Shown: piece by piece, positions 1 through 11,825 of the stretch
Layout of the letters: each line of letters starts with the position of its first letter
Numbering within the stretch: position 1 is the stretch's first letter
Source of the DNA: Piezodorus guildinii
Taxonomy: Eukaryota > Arthropoda > Insecta > Hemiptera > Pentatomidae
Direction: 5' to 3'
NCBI GenBank assembly: GCA_023052935.1
Contig: CM041294.1
Location: 151,486,899 to 151,550,898, forward strand
DNA length: 64,000 nt
The notes under the pieces: model-generated
Told to the model about the DNA's origin: nothing
What the model saw: only the letters and a program-made list of their open reading frames with translations
Databases searched by the model: none
Made by a program: the position numbers and the translations under genes

Positions 1-870
1 AAACTTTATAATTACATACTTTCTTATTATAGTACCATAAACTGATAAATTGTCCTTTGAATATTTACTTTTTTTATGAAGAATAGATAATCAATGTAAT
101 TAAACAACAAAGAAAGATATTTCTCAGAGGGAGCATAAGGAAATTTACAAAACTTAGTAATTAACGATATAAAGACGTTAGTTATGGGTAATGTTTCAGG
201 AAAGTTATAGTGATTGTAACCAACTTATCGCACGTTATATTCTTCCAAAAAGTACTATTATATTGTTTAAAATAATAGGAAAAGTGCAATAATTTGAAAA
301 AATTAGTTGGCAACACACTTAAAAATCAACTTTTGATTTTAATAAAAAAAGAATCACGTGAATTGGTCCAATAATAAATAAATGAGAGTTTTTTGCGTTT
401 CCTGTAAAATTGTCTATAGTGGATAAAGTACCTTTTGGAAATCAACGTCTCATATGTGTATTATATAAGATCTTTAGCCAAGGATTTATTACAGTTTGTA
501 CGCCAACGGTTATGCAAATAAGTCGATAGAAATCACACAAAAACTCCAAATTTGTTATTTACCCACTTTTTAGAGGCTTGTTAAGCACTTAGAAATTCGC
601 CTGACACCAGATCGCACCTAAAATCTTATCTCGTTATTTGAATCTAACCCTGAGAAAGAATCTAATCCAAGAATTATATGCGTGATTTTATGGCCCTCGT
701 TTAACAATAAAAATAAAATAACGTTATATTATTAATTGTACTATGACTGGACATGTTTTGGATGTGAGTACAGAGATAAGGGTATGTACCTGAAGATTCG
801 TCACCATCTTTAAGAGAGATTACGTCAGGAAAAAAAAATATTTGAACGGTCATTTACCTATAATATTTTT
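1..870. other. AT-rich non-coding stretch with a weak dispersed-repeat piece
   Basis: No open reading frame of note. Around 385-455 the sequence (TTTTGCGTTTCCTGTAAAA ... TTTTGGAAATCAACGTCTCA) resembles stretches near 16690-16722, 34880-34908 and 42640-42695, so it is the end of a dispersed repeat (R3 here). Nothing else can be supported. Confidence 0.5.
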
Positions 871-874
871 TAAT

Positions 875-1972
875 TTCAATTACCTACATATGAAATCGTA
901 AGGGAAAGTATTGCGATCGTGGAAATTTTCGAATTCCAGTTTTCAACGGAAATACTCGTTTTAGGGTCCCTACGGTTTAGGGATTAAACGATTTTGATTA
1001 AACTCGCTATATCGATTTATTTATTGGGCTTTAATATCATGTAGGTTTCATTCTGATTGAAATAGTCTGGCAGTGGTTAAATGCCGATATTTTAAATTTT
1101 CTTCCGCTTAAGTACCTTTTATTTTGTAGATACTAAGAAAATAACAATATAATCTTGTTATGAATAATAAAAAATAGGTAACGAATTCGATATATAACTA
1201 AAAGAGAAAAGTGCAAATATATTTTTTATTGGAATTTCTCATTTTTAAACATATGAACAGTAATATAGATGTATTATATACCGTTGGAAAGCTAAAGATT
1301 TTACAAAAAATTTTATCTTGTACACAAGCTTGTAAAAGTTAATAAATAGTGATGAAAAGCCGATAAAACTAAATGATTATTTTAGATAATGAAATAATAG
1401 ATTTTTTAATAAAAGACATGTTTTTATAGAAATTCAATTTAATTAATTCTTAAATGGTTTCACCCAGTTTTATCTCTACTGTATTTGAAGCTCTAGCGTC
1501 CTCACTCAGTCTCCACTGGCTGGACTAGTGATGCGGCTGACTGAGAGGCGCTGGGATCTCCTGACATTGTGCCTCGGCATCCATTTTTGGATGCAGAGGT
1601 TCGATTCGGAGTTCCCAGGGACAGTATGTAAGTATTGTATATAGATATGGATGTGGCCAAGATTATAATTATTTTATTTTATTTCATTTACTTTATTTTA
1701 TTTTTTATAATTTATTTTTTTTATTTATATATTTTTTCATTTGTTATTTAAGTTAACTTATTTTATTTTATTATTTGTTTGTTTTACTTTGTACATATGG
1801 AATGAAAGAATTCTGTTAGCTCGAATACTTAATGCCCGAGATAGTGGTAGATTGTATTATTTCTGAATAAAGCAATACTAAAAAAAAAAAATAATAAAAA
1901 AAAGTATTTGAAAATTCTTTAATCGATTTCAACAACGGTGCTAAGTGAAAGTCGTGTGTTGCCCGCACCAGA
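875..1972 (-). repeat. R1 dispersed repeat, split by a LINE-B tail
   Basis: This copy runs from the GTAAG/GAAAGTATTGCGATCGTG end to the GTGTGTTGCCCGCACCAGA end that is shared by about 20 copies in the window. It lacks the GT-rich section present in full copies. The R1 sequence stops at 1489 and resumes at 1904 with the same nine bases (GTATTTGAA) on both sides of an inserted LINE tail, so R1 is the older element. No coding capacity. Confidence 0.85.
1490..1903 (+). mobile_element. LINE-B 3' UTR fragment with poly(A)-rich tail
   Basis: A severely 5'-truncated non-LTR retrotransposon. It begins with a block (CCTCACTCAGTCTCCACTGG, GATGCGGCTGA, GAGGCGCTGGGATCTC) that recurs at 21180-21260 and, inverted, at 27730-27835 and 47420-47525. 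It ends in an A-rich tail. TSD GTATTTGAA flanks it at 1481-1489 and 1904-1912, which proves insertion into R1 by target-primed reverse transcription. Only the untranslated 3' region is present. Confidence 0.85.
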
Positions 1973-2589
1973 TTATTTTTAATGGGATGATATATTTAGA
2001 TTTATTGTCTTCAAAAATTTCATTTATGTCGTAAACTACATGGTTCTTTTACTATTTTTTTTTTTCTCTTCATGTAAGTTTTTTTCATGACAGAATAAAT
2101 TTTTCTATGAACTATCCTTGATGGATTGAACACTCAAGGTGAAATGTCGGATTCATTTATGCACAAACCTTCACCGATATTTGCTTCATTGTTAATGAAT
2201 ATTTAATAGCGACAACAAACATCGTTACAACCGACTTCACGACTGTTAAAATATCTATTTGAGTGAGCAGTGGCAACATTTCATTTATAATATCGTAATA
2301 TATTGATGGAAAATCTTCAGAAGTTCTTAGAAGTATTAAATCTTCCGTTAAAATAGTAAAGCAACAGATCATGTGTAGTTGACAGAGTAACCGCTTTCTG
2401 AATGATATCTAATTAAATAACATATGTTCAGTGGAGTTAATTCTATATCATGCGAATCCTAGACTTGTTAAATCTTTTTCAATTTGAGGTTCCCTCCCTT
2501 ATTATCGAACGATAGTTTTATGTCAATATACACTTATTTAGAGTTATTTCATCTTTTAGGATTTTCGGAGCGATTTTGACTTTTTTTAA

Positions 2590-3478
2590 ATGTGATGCGC
2601 TCAGCACACGACTTTCGCTTACCTCCGTTATTAAAATCCACTTGAGAATTTTTAAATAACGCATCAGATTAAATAAGTTTAAAGAATTAATTAAATTGAT
2701 TCTCGACAGAAACATGAGTTTTATTAAAATATCTATTATATTATTATCTAAAATAATCGGTTAGTTTTATCGGCTTTTCATAACTCTTTATCAACTTTTA
2801 CAAGCTCGTGTATAACATAATATTTTTTCTGAAATCTTTAGCTTTCCTACAGTATATTATACATCTATATTACTGTTCTTATGTCCAAAAAACAAAATTT
2901 GCTTTAAAAAAATATTTTTTCAGTTTTCCCCTTTGGTTGTATATGAAATTCGATCAATTTGCATATTTAGCTGCTAATTATCAATTATAACAAGATAATA
3001 TAGTTATTTTTATAGAATATACAGAATTTAAGGTGCTTTAGAGGAAGAATATTTAAAATATCGACATTTAAGCCCTGTCAGACCATTTCAAGCAGCATGA
3101 AATCTACATGATATTAAAGTCCATTAAATTTTACAGAGATACAGCGAGGTTAATCAAAATCGTGAAGGCCGTTTTTGAGAAAATCGTAAAAACGTTCACA
3201 ATGCACTTTATAAAGTGGCTCTTCTAGTCTAATGATTTTGATGAAAAAGTTGCTGTAACATTTCAGGCATAAACGCTCTCAAAATATGAAATTTCAGTTT
3301 TATACAACTTATAGTTTTTGCGCAAGACTTATCACATGCACAGACGTGTTTATGGGACTTGGTTATTTGGCTCAGTGGACCTAAAACGTGTATCTCCGTT
3401 GAAAACTTGAATTCGAAAATTTTCACAATCGCAATAATTTTCCTTACTATATATATCACATATAGGTAAGTGAAAGTG
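2590..3478 (+). repeat. R1 dispersed repeat, near full length
   Basis: Starts with the diverged TGATGCGCTCAGCACACGACTTTCGCTTACC end and finishes in the TATATA...GGTAAGTGAAAGT end. Length 889 bases matches the other complete copy at 10197-11084 (888 bases). Internal landmarks such as GCATTTAAGCCCTGTCAGACC-like and GACTTGGTTATTTGG are present. No open frame. Diverged, so relatively old. Confidence 0.85.
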
Positions 3479-3561
3479 AAATAACGAAGATTCTGTATAT
3501 TGTAGACCACTATAGGATTTTTAGAGGCTCTTTTTATGAAAACACTATTTTTATTCACTGA

Positions 3562-3805
3562 ACATCGCTTAATGCCACTGTGGCTGATCGGACGATGCTA
3601 CAGTGGGAGTCCTAAATGTTGCCTATCCAGGTTTTATTATGATAGGAATCTTTAACGAGTACCTGACATCACACAGATACAAAATATAATTTTACTTCCG
3701 GCGTCCTTAGAAAAATCCTAGGGCCTTCTGCCGGGTTTGAACCCGCAACGTGGGCAACCGAGGCTGTTAGGCCATTACAACACAGGTGATCTCTGTGGTC
3801 GACAT
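3562..3805 (-). mobile_element. SINE1, tRNA-derived, diverged copy
   Basis: The 3' body is at the left (GCTGATCGGACGATGCTACAG) and the tRNA-like head at the right. The B-box-like core GGTTTGAACCC reads inverted at about 3736. The acceptor-like end at 3788-3800 is damaged. No TSD seen. SINE1 is the most frequent short retroelement here. Confidence 0.8.
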
Positions 3806-4174
3806 ATACTCCTTTACTTATTTGTTACTTATTTAAAATAATAACATATTGTATAATTAGTGTTAGACCCTTTTTCAATTTCTTCAATCTAAAGTACCAT
3901 TAATATTAATTTATATTACTTTTTATTGCTTGTAAGGTTCATTTTAGCATATTTCTTCTCACTAAATGATGGGGATTAGAAAAAAAACAAGTTCTTTTAA
4001 ACTTTGCATTCTTGCATTTCTTTGGGTAAAAAGTATAGTGGCATTAAGGCATTATCTTAGAACAACATGAAACAGTTATAATTGATCAAATTTGAAACCT
4101 ATTATTAGTATTTTGCAAAACTAATCCATTTACTCTTTTAAGGAAACTGCAAAGTTAAACTAGTCTTTTAAGGG

Positions 4175-4425
4175 GTCACCTGTGGTGTAGTTGCTAGTAT
4201 AATAGCTTTCTACGTCCAAGGTTTAAACCCGACAGATAGCCTTAGGATATTTTAAAGAAAGTTAAAAGTCTTGGTTCTGCCGTTCCTTGGTTCCATTGTA
4301 GGAGACGTAAAATGGTTTAATATCTCTATCCTAATTAAACCTGGATACGTAAAATTTCGGACCTCCACTGTAGCATCGTCCGATCAGCCACAGTGGTATA
4401 GAAGTAACGTTAAATAAAAAAACTA
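4175..4425 (+). mobile_element. SINE1, tRNA-derived, diverged copy
   Basis: The head reads GGGGTCACCTGTGGTGTAG and is followed by a mutated B box (GGTTTAAACCC). The body ends with CATCGTCCGATCAGCCACAG and ACGTTAAATAAA. It lies about 600 bases from an opposite-oriented SINE1. No clear TSD, so probably old. Confidence 0.8.
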
Positions 4426-5010
4426 ACTAACATAATAAATAACCCTATAGTTTAAATGAATTTACCAACCTCTGACAATTACATTCACAAATTACTGTTT
4501 ATTTTATTATTTTATTTTTTTTAAGTTATAGTTTACTTCCGATGGAGTTAATTCGAATTTTCGTACTTCTTTGATCTTGATAATGTTCCGAAACTTGATT
4601 ATTATTCAATTAATTTTGAACGTTAACGATTCATTTATATTCCACGCACAAATGTTTATTTTGTAATGTAAATTAAAAAAAAAAAAATTATTTGTGAAAG
4701 GCCTAAATCTTCTGAAGACTCCCTCTCCATCGTTTACGTGCCTGTAAATTAATTAACTTAAAAGTCGAGATTTACATGAAATTTCTTATTCCAAGAAATA
4801 TCAATAATCGTTTTTTAAAACAGTCCATTCATTTTTTTAATTTAATGAATCAAGTACATTTTTTTCTCTTATATCTTTTATTAATATTCAATAATCTACA
4901 ATCCACTCGTTGTTTGCTTTTTTATACAGATAAACGTAGCACTAATAATAGTCCGAACAATACATTATTTAAAAAAAAAAAAAAAAAGGAAAAAAAAAGA
5001 CACTATATGG

Positions 5011-5394
5011 TGTAACCGGTCGCGGTTGTCGGCACCGGTTGGCAGAACCTGCTTCATTGTAACCTTACCTCTTGTTCCCTATGTTACATTATAACTTACC
5101 TGTATCTCCTTATCTTTTCTTTTAATTTTATGTAAAACTTCCTTTTATTTTGTCTTATGTCCATTTCTTTGTTTGTAGCTCATTACCTTTTGTATATACC
5201 GATTGTAAATATTGTACACAAATTGTTGCATGGTAGTAATTGCATTTATTTTTATTTGGTAGATAGAAAATAAATTATATTAGAAGTATTTTGATAGTTG
5301 CATTGCATGCCAGAACAAACTAACCCAGCCCTTCTCGCTGAGCTTAGCTGGAAAAGCAAATTACCTTTTCTGACAGGGTATGTACCAAATTTTC
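5011..5394 (+). repeat. Left arm of the foldback element
   Basis: 384 bases, pairing with 5655-6043 on the opposite strand. It contains landmarks CTCATTACCTTTTGTATATA and GCATGCCAGAACAAACTAAC. Confidence 0.85.
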
Positions 5395-5654
5395 TAAACT
5401 CAGTAAAACTGCTTCTATTTCATTAAATAACCAAACTAAATTAAACTAAATAACCACTAACGGTAATAATTATAATATAAGATAAAAAAAGAAAGAAATT
5501 ACTTTATAAAAGGTATTGCATTAGCATTACCAGGCCCATAAGTTGGTCGCCAATTATTTTATGACCAGGATATTCCACTTCAAAGTTAATTTTTAAGCTG
5601 GTTAGGTCAGATACAGGTAGCTTTATCAACTTTTAGTGCAAAATAAGGAAAAAT

Positions 5655-6043
5655 AAAATTTGGTACATACCCTGTCATAAAAAAGGTAATTTGCTAAGCT
5701 CAGCGAGAAGGGCTGGGTTAGTTTGTTCTGGCATGCAATGCAACTATCAAAATACTTCTAATATAATTTATTTTCTATCTACCAAATAAAAATAAATGCA
5801 ATTACTATCATGCAACAATTTATGTACAATATTAAAATATTTACAATCGATATATACAAAAGGTAATGAGCTAAAAACAAAGAAATGGACATAAGACAAA
5901 ATAAAAGGAAGTTTTACATAAAGGAAAATTAAAAGAAAAGATAAGGAGATACAGGTAAGTTATAAGCTAACATAGGGAACAAGAGGTAAGGTTACAATGA
6001 AGCAGGTTCTACCAACCGGTGCCGACAAACGCGACCGGTTACA
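5655..6043 (-). repeat. Right arm of the foldback element
   Basis: 389 bases, reverse complement of 5011-5394 with scattered substitutions and short indels. Confidence 0.85.
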
Positions 6044-6814
6044 ATATACTAAGTAACAAAATTCATATTTTTGCCAATTTTGTGTCCTACTTACCAGATA
6101 ATGCCTATCATTTAGAGTCATTAAAAAAAGAATGGAGATAAAAAAATCCTAAAAATATTGTAAATCTTCCTCAGAGAATGTTAAATTTTTTCTTTGTATT
6201 TTTTTTGGAAATTGCTCTTGCGTTTTAGTAGTATCTAGGTTCCCTTAAGGAAGTTTTTATATTTATTTTATTTTCATTAATTAATGAGAAAATATATCCT
6301 TATGTTCTTATATTCTTAATGGGTGACTGGTCTACTTGTTTTACATCATTATGTATGCATAGTGTTTGATTTTATACATATAGCAATAAAGAATTATAAA
6401 ATAAATTTAAAAATAATATGCTGGATTACCAAGCATATTCTATTTGATGGAAACAGAAAATCTACAACTCAATTTGCAATTGTCAATAGTCGAGTAACAC
6501 TTGTTAATTAACAATTTCAATGCTAGTGTGAATCAATTACCATTTATTTTAATAACCAATTACAATCACGCAATGAAACTACGACGAAAAAACATTTCTG
6601 GAGACGAATATCTGCAGACAATTTTAACTGGCTTTAATATCATGTGTGACAATATCTTAAATAGTCTGACAAGCCTGAAAGTACTAATTTTTTTTAATTG
6701 CTTCCTCAAATTTACGTTTAAATTTATAAATTTTACAAAATGAATCGTTTCATGTTGTTAGAATTAATATCGCTTAAATATAATCAATATGAAAGAATTG
6801 GATAGGCAACTGAA

Positions 6815-7010
6815 GAAAAAAAAGACCAAAATATTTTTTAAAGGAAACTTTTTTTTTTTTTCGTGCATAATAATAGTAATATAGTTGTATATTATACCAT
6901 TGGAAAGCTTAAAAAAATATAAATAATATTATCTTAAATATAAAATAGGATAAGGTAATAGAGAGTGTTGAATATCACATAAAACTGAGTAATTTTTGAA
7001 GATAACAATT
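6815..7010 (-). repeat. R1 internal fragment
   Basis: Carries the AATAGTAATATAGTTGTATA / ATTGGAAAGCTT core typical of the middle of R1, truncated on both sides. A second R1 piece begins at 7040. Confidence 0.65.
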
Positions 7011-7737
7011 TTCATTATTAATTTTTTTTAAATTCTTTCAACATTCAGTTTTCAACGGTCAGTTTGATGACCAAGTCCCGAAAAAAAGGTCTGTGTGTTT
7101 ACGTCTAGCACGAAATCTTAAAGTCGTAAGAAACTGAAATTTCATATTTAAGACGAATTTGTGACCGAGATGTTACAGCAATATTTTCACTAAAATCAGC
7201 TGACCGAAAGTGCTACTTTAAACTATGCATTCTGAACCTTTATACGATTTTCTCAAAAACGGCTTTAACGATTTTGATTAATTTCGGTATATCGATGGAA
7301 AATGTAATAGGCTTAAATATCATTCGGGTTTCATTCTGATTGAAATAGTTTGACAGAGCTTAAATACTGATATATTATATTTTCTTCCTCTAAAGCACCT
7401 TCAATTTTATATATTTAGAATAATTACCCATACCATCTTATCAGGATTGATAAAAACCGGCTAAAAATAAAAGTTTTACGGATTTGATAACAAACTAAAG
7501 GAAAAAAAAATTTTAATGTATTTTTGTTAATAATATAGACGTATAATATATTGTTGGAAAGTTAACGAAAAAATTTATACAAATGTGTATAAGGTAATGT
7601 AAAGTGACAAATAGGGCATAAAGTTATTACTGATGATTATACTTAACAATTTTATATTGCTGTATTATTTTATATAAATCATATGTTTCCAACGAAACTG
7701 AACAAACATTTTATTAAAATACCTTTAAAAAAGGCAC

Positions 7738-8795
7738 CCAGGACTGTTGTACAAACTCCGTAAATTCCTTCCTCCCACATATTTCCTGATTCTTCAATCC
7801 TACCTCTCTGATAGATCCTTCAAAATAAATCACAATAGTTCCTATTCATCCCTTTTCACTCAGACTGCTGGTGTTCCTCAAGACAGTATCCTAGAACCCA
7901 TTCTATACACAATATATACAGCTGATATCCTAACCCATCCTAACACTTTCCTTTCTACCTATGCTGATGACACCTGCGTGTTATCAGTTCATAAAGATCC
8001 ATTTGTTGCCTCAAATACCCTTCAAGCCCACATCAAAGACCTAGAAGTATGGTGTCAGAACTGGAGAATAAAAATAAATTCCAACAAATCCCATCAAATA
8101 ACCGTCACCCTTCGCCGTAAACCTTTGACTTCCTGCCCTATAGTATCCTTTAATAACACTCAACTAGCTCCTGTTGAATAGATCCGATACCTAGGAATTC
8201 TTCTTGACAAACGCCTAACTTGGAATCCTCATACACGACTAAAACGACAAGAAACTGCTGCCGCTTTAGGCTGCTTCAACACTTACTAGACAAACGGTCA
8301 AACCTTCCTCTGAACTACAAAAGGCTCATCTACATGACTATTATTAGACCAATTTGTACTTACGGAGTAGAGCTTTGTGGCTCTACTTAACCATCAAATT
8401 CTTCCCGCATCCAATCCAAAATCCTTCGTAAAATCCTCAACGCTACTTACTTTGTCACGAATAAGCTCATCCATAAAGACCTTAATGTTCCCTATGTTAC
8501 TGATTTGGGCCCGGACCAGGTATCAATCCTTTCATGACAAACTCCATTCGCACCCTAACCCACTAGTTTCAATCCTTTCTTCCTCTTAAATTCCGAATAA
8601 TCTTCCGAGGCGCCTGAAAAGGAAATGGCCCCGGGACCTTCTAGTTTAGAATATTTTTAGAGTGCTTCCAATGGGAAGCTTCTCTACATGTATATCATGC
8701 CATTGTATTATATAACACATCACATTTACTTGATGTTTTTTTGTTAATACAGATGTAAATACCAATTAAATGATAAAAAAAAAACAATAAATAAA
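7738..8795 (+). mobile_element. LINE-A (Jockey-like non-LTR retrotransposon), 5'-truncated
   Basis: Contains the C-terminal part of a reverse transcriptase (frame 7747-8181 and its continuation), a short 3' UTR and an A-rich tail near 8776. It is the longest plus-strand member of the family that recurs at least 15 times in this window. It is broken by a stop and by frame changes after about 8250, so it is not active. Confidence 0.85.
7747..8181 (+). pseudogene. Reverse transcriptase C-terminal half (LINE-A)
   Basis: The 144-residue frame holds reverse transcriptase motifs in order: a motif-B-like AGVPQDSILEP (residues 41-51; the usual form is PQGS, so Gly is replaced by Asp) and the catalytic YADD box at residues 72-75 (7960-7971). 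A thumb-like DLEVWCQNWRIKIN stretch follows. It ends at a TAG where other copies (near 53945) encode Gln in VPVEQIRYLG, so the stop is a nonsense mutation inside the ancestral frame. Upstream motifs and the endonuclease are absent. In a living element this domain copies RNA into DNA at a nicked target. The lack of an RNase H region after it fits the Jockey clade; that assignment is inference. Confidence 0.85.
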
Positions 8796-9329
8796 TTAAA
8801 TTTAAGTTTTTTTAGTAGTTTTTAAATTGATTCTAACAACGGTGGTAAGTGAGATTAGTTTGTTGTGATCTCGCCAATTTTTTTTAATACTGTTTATATA
8901 CAGAACTTCAGACACAATAATTGCGCTATAAGCTACTGATTACCCGTAACGTAGAATACGAAGGTCAGTTTCGCATACGTCGTTGGATTGCGAACCTCTC
9001 CGGTTTTTTACAGATTACGATACGTCAAATCTATCGAAATATGCGATTATGATAATGGGGTTATTGCGCGGTGGGTTCGGTATCTGGTTTTCGCCTCGGA
9101 ATCAGAACAAGCAATCACCTTACCTTTATCATTTGTTTTCGTCTCCTCTTCCATATCAGCGATATTGCTGATCGTGATGAGTATATTTCGTATTAGTCTG
9201 AGATCTGAAGCGCAAAAGTCTGATTTAAAGAAAACTTTTGATTCAATTAGATGATATTACTCTTATCATACGCTGTAAATATAAATTTATGCTTCCCTAG
9301 ATCGATTGGAATACATTAAAAATCGTCAT

Positions 9330-10000
9330 ACTTTCATTTACTATATATAGTAAGGGAAAGTATTGCGATCGTGAAAATTTTCGAACTCCAGTTTTCAATA
9401 CACATTTTTGGGTCCCCTGAGTCCAAATAACCAAGTCCCGCAAAAAGGTCTGTGTGTGTGTGTGGTAACTCCCGGGCGGAAACGGTAAGTCCTATGAAAC
9501 TGAAATTTCATATTTAAGACAAATATAGGCCCGAGACGTTACGAAACCTTTTTCATCAAAATGAGCTTACCAAAAGAGCCACTTTATACTATGCATTTTG
9601 CAACTTTTTTCGATTGTCTTGAAAACGGTTCTGACGATTTTGATTAAATTCGCTATATCGATGTAAAATTTAATGTGCTTTGATATCATGTAGGTTTCAT
9701 TCTGATTAAAAGGGTCTGGCAGGGCATAAATGCCGATATTATAATTTTTTTATTCTAAAGTACGTTTAATTTTGTTGATTCTATAAAAACAACTATATTA
9801 TCTTGTTACCACTGATAAAAAATAACTAAATATATAAATTGAATGAATTCGATACCTAAATAAAAGAGAAAACAGAAAAAAAAACTTTTTTTAATGCAAT
9901 TTTTCGTTTTTGAACATAAGAACAGTAATATACATGTATGATATACCTTTGGAAGGCTAAAGATTTTAGAAAAAATATTATCTAATACCCAAGCTTTTAA
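9330..10000 (-). repeat. R1 copy, truncated at the CTGGTGC end
   Basis: Begins at the palindromic end ACTTTCATTTACTATATATAG and runs through the GT-rich part (GTCTGTGTGTGTGTGTGG) into the middle of R1. It stops before the GCACCAGA end. It faces the complete R1 at 10197-11084, making an inverted pair about 200 bases apart. Confidence 0.8.
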
Positions 10001-10196
10001 AATTGAAGTTAGACAACCCATAAAAATTATTTTTTTTTTTAAATAAAAAGTTTTCAATTCGAATCAGTAGTACCTGAGATTAGAGCGATTAAACTAGGAA
10101 ATAAACTCTTCAGCTTTATGATATTAGAATAGATCAGTATTATAGAGATATTTGGAATTAGCATACATTTGGAAACATAAATATTTTAGAAAAAAA

Positions 10197-11084
10197 TCTG
10201 GTGCGGGCAACACACGACTTTCACTTACCTCCATTTTTAAAATCAATGAAAGAATTTTCAAATACAGTTAGAGATAAAAATACGTGAAATTATTAAGGAA
10301 TTAATCAAATTGAATTTATATAGAAACATGTGTTTTATTAAAAAATCTATTATATTATTATCTTAAATAATCAGTTAGTTTTATGTTCATTTCATCACTC
10401 TCTATTAACTTTTAAAAGCTTGTGTATGAGATAATATTTTTCTAAAATCTTTAGCTTTCCAACGGTATATCATACATGTATATTACTTCTCTTATGTTCA
10501 AAAACGAAAAATTGCATTACAAAAATATTTTTTCTGTTTTCTCCTTTAGTTGGGTATCGAATTTATTCAATTTATATGTTTACCTGTTTTTCATCAGCGT
10601 TAACAAGATAATCTAGTTATTATTATTATTGAATCTACAAAATTAAAGGTACTTTAGAGGAAGAAAATTTAAAATATCGGCATTTAAGCCCTGTAAGACC
10701 ATTTTTATCCAAATAAAACCTACATGATATTAAAGCCCATTAAATTTTATATTGATATAGCGAGTTTAATCAAAATCGTCGGAACCGTTTTCGAGAAAAT
10801 CGAAAAAAAGGTGCAAAATGCATTGTATAAAGTGCCTCTTCTGGTAAGCTCATTTTGATGAAAAAAGTTTTGTCACGTCTCGGGCGTATAGTTGTCTTAA
10901 ATATGAAATTTCAGTTTCATAAGAATTACCGTTTCCGCCCGGGAGTTACCACACACAGACCTTTTTGCGGGACTTGGTTATTTAGACTCAGGGGACCCTA
11001 AAACGTGTATTTCCGTTGAAAACTGGAATTCGAAAATTTTCATGATCGCAATACTTCCCCTTACTATATATAGTAAGTGAAAGT
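10197..11084 (+). repeat. R1, complete copy (reference for the family)
   Basis: An 888-base unit from TCTGGTGCGGGCAACACACG to ACTATATATAGTAAGTGAAAGT. Both ends carry the same 12 bases inverted (ACTTTCACTTAC ... GTAAGTGAAAGT). The right end is also a local palindrome around TATATA (ACTTCCCCTTACTATATATAGTAAGTGAAAGT, 11053-11084, is a hairpin). There is no coding capacity. Inference: a non-autonomous DNA transposon. The terminal hairpin could also suggest rolling-circle mobility. Confidence 0.8.
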
Positions 11085-11089
11085 AAAAA

Positions 11090-11205
11090 TACTATCTTAT
11101 ACACAAAGTTGTAAAAGGTAATGGAGAGTGACTAGTAGGCCATAAACGTATTATTGATTATTATACGTTACAACTTAATATTGTTAAGCCCAGAAACAGT
11201 GCCAT
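11090..11205 (-). repeat. R1 internal fragment abutting the complete copy
   Basis: Contains TATCTTATACACAAAGTTGTAAAAGG and GGCCATAAACGTATTATTGATT, which match the middle of R1 in the opposite orientation to its neighbour. Confidence 0.6.
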
Positions 11206-11743
11206 ATAGGTTATCCATATTTCTATCATCAGTCCCTCTAGGGTCAATTCATATATTATTTTCACTGACACATGTTCAAAGAATGAAAAATCTGTCTAGA
11301 TCTATGGATTGTGGCCCTTAAGATTAGGAGGTCGACTGGAACCTATATTTCTTTCCCCGAAGGAGAAACCTGAGACTTGGTATCCATCTCCCGCTTATCT
11401 GAGCAGGAAGCAATAAGTGTCTATACGGGGAATATTTGGTCTGTAAAAATAAAAGTTATCTTTTAAATATGATATTGAATAGTTGACCGTGAAATGAATT
11501 TAAAGGGTGATATGGTTCGGGTGGCGGTAAAAACTAGGAAAAATAATATTTTACTATCCGACGTTTCTTGATTCTTGCCTGGAAGAACTGATGAAGAAAA
11601 CTTTAAACTATTGGGTTCTTAGCTAGAGTCGGATGTTCATAGTAAGAGAAGTATATGGTTTAAGACAAATAAAAAAGATATGGAATATTAAAATCAATAC
11701 GGATGAAAAAGCAAAAGCATTGAGGATTTTGAATTGTAATTTT
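11205..11743. other. Unassigned unique-looking sequence
   Basis: About 540 bases with no reading frame of interest and no similarity to other parts of the window that I can see. Confidence 0.4.
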
Positions 11744-11825
11744 TCCTTTAACTTACCTATTTATGAAAAATATACCTTATTGCGATTGTGAAAATTTTCG
11801 AATACCAGTTTTTAAAGGAAATACA

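Larger units (their letters stand above)
5011..6043. mobile_element. Foldback / long-terminal-inverted-repeat element (~1.03 kb)
   Basis: Arms at 5011-5394 and 5655-6043 are near-perfect reverse complements, separated by a 260-base spacer. The outer ends read TGTAACCGGTCGCGGTTGTC and, on the other strand, TGTAACCGGTCGCGTTTGTC. The small differences between arms include a short insertion near 5350 in the left arm. No reading frame is present, and there is no obvious TSD. The architecture fits a foldback or MULE-like non-autonomous DNA transposon, but the superfamily is not assignable by eye. A palindromic segmental duplication is the alternative; the sharp CG-rich ends argue for a transposon. 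Confidence 0.75.
7040..8882 (-). repeat. R1 copy interrupted by LINE-A
   Basis: R1 sequence covers about 7040-7737 and resumes at about 8800-8882 (AACAACGGTGGTAAGTGAGATT). The intervening DNA is a LINE-A fragment. The outer GTAAGTGAAAGT terminus is missing. No convincing TSD remains. Confidence 0.7.

Noticed and set aside
3562..3800. CACTGTG heptamers in SINE1 bodies as additional RSS-like ends
   Set aside because: They are part of the SINE1 consensus (GCCACAGTGG) without a nonamer at the right spacing or a partner end.
9806..10057. Small hydrophobic proteins (also 19055-19294, 57529-57768, 58721-58930, 3229-3558)
   Set aside because: All lie in R1 copies at equivalent positions with different lengths and no conserved frame, so they reflect AT-rich repeat sequence and not genes.
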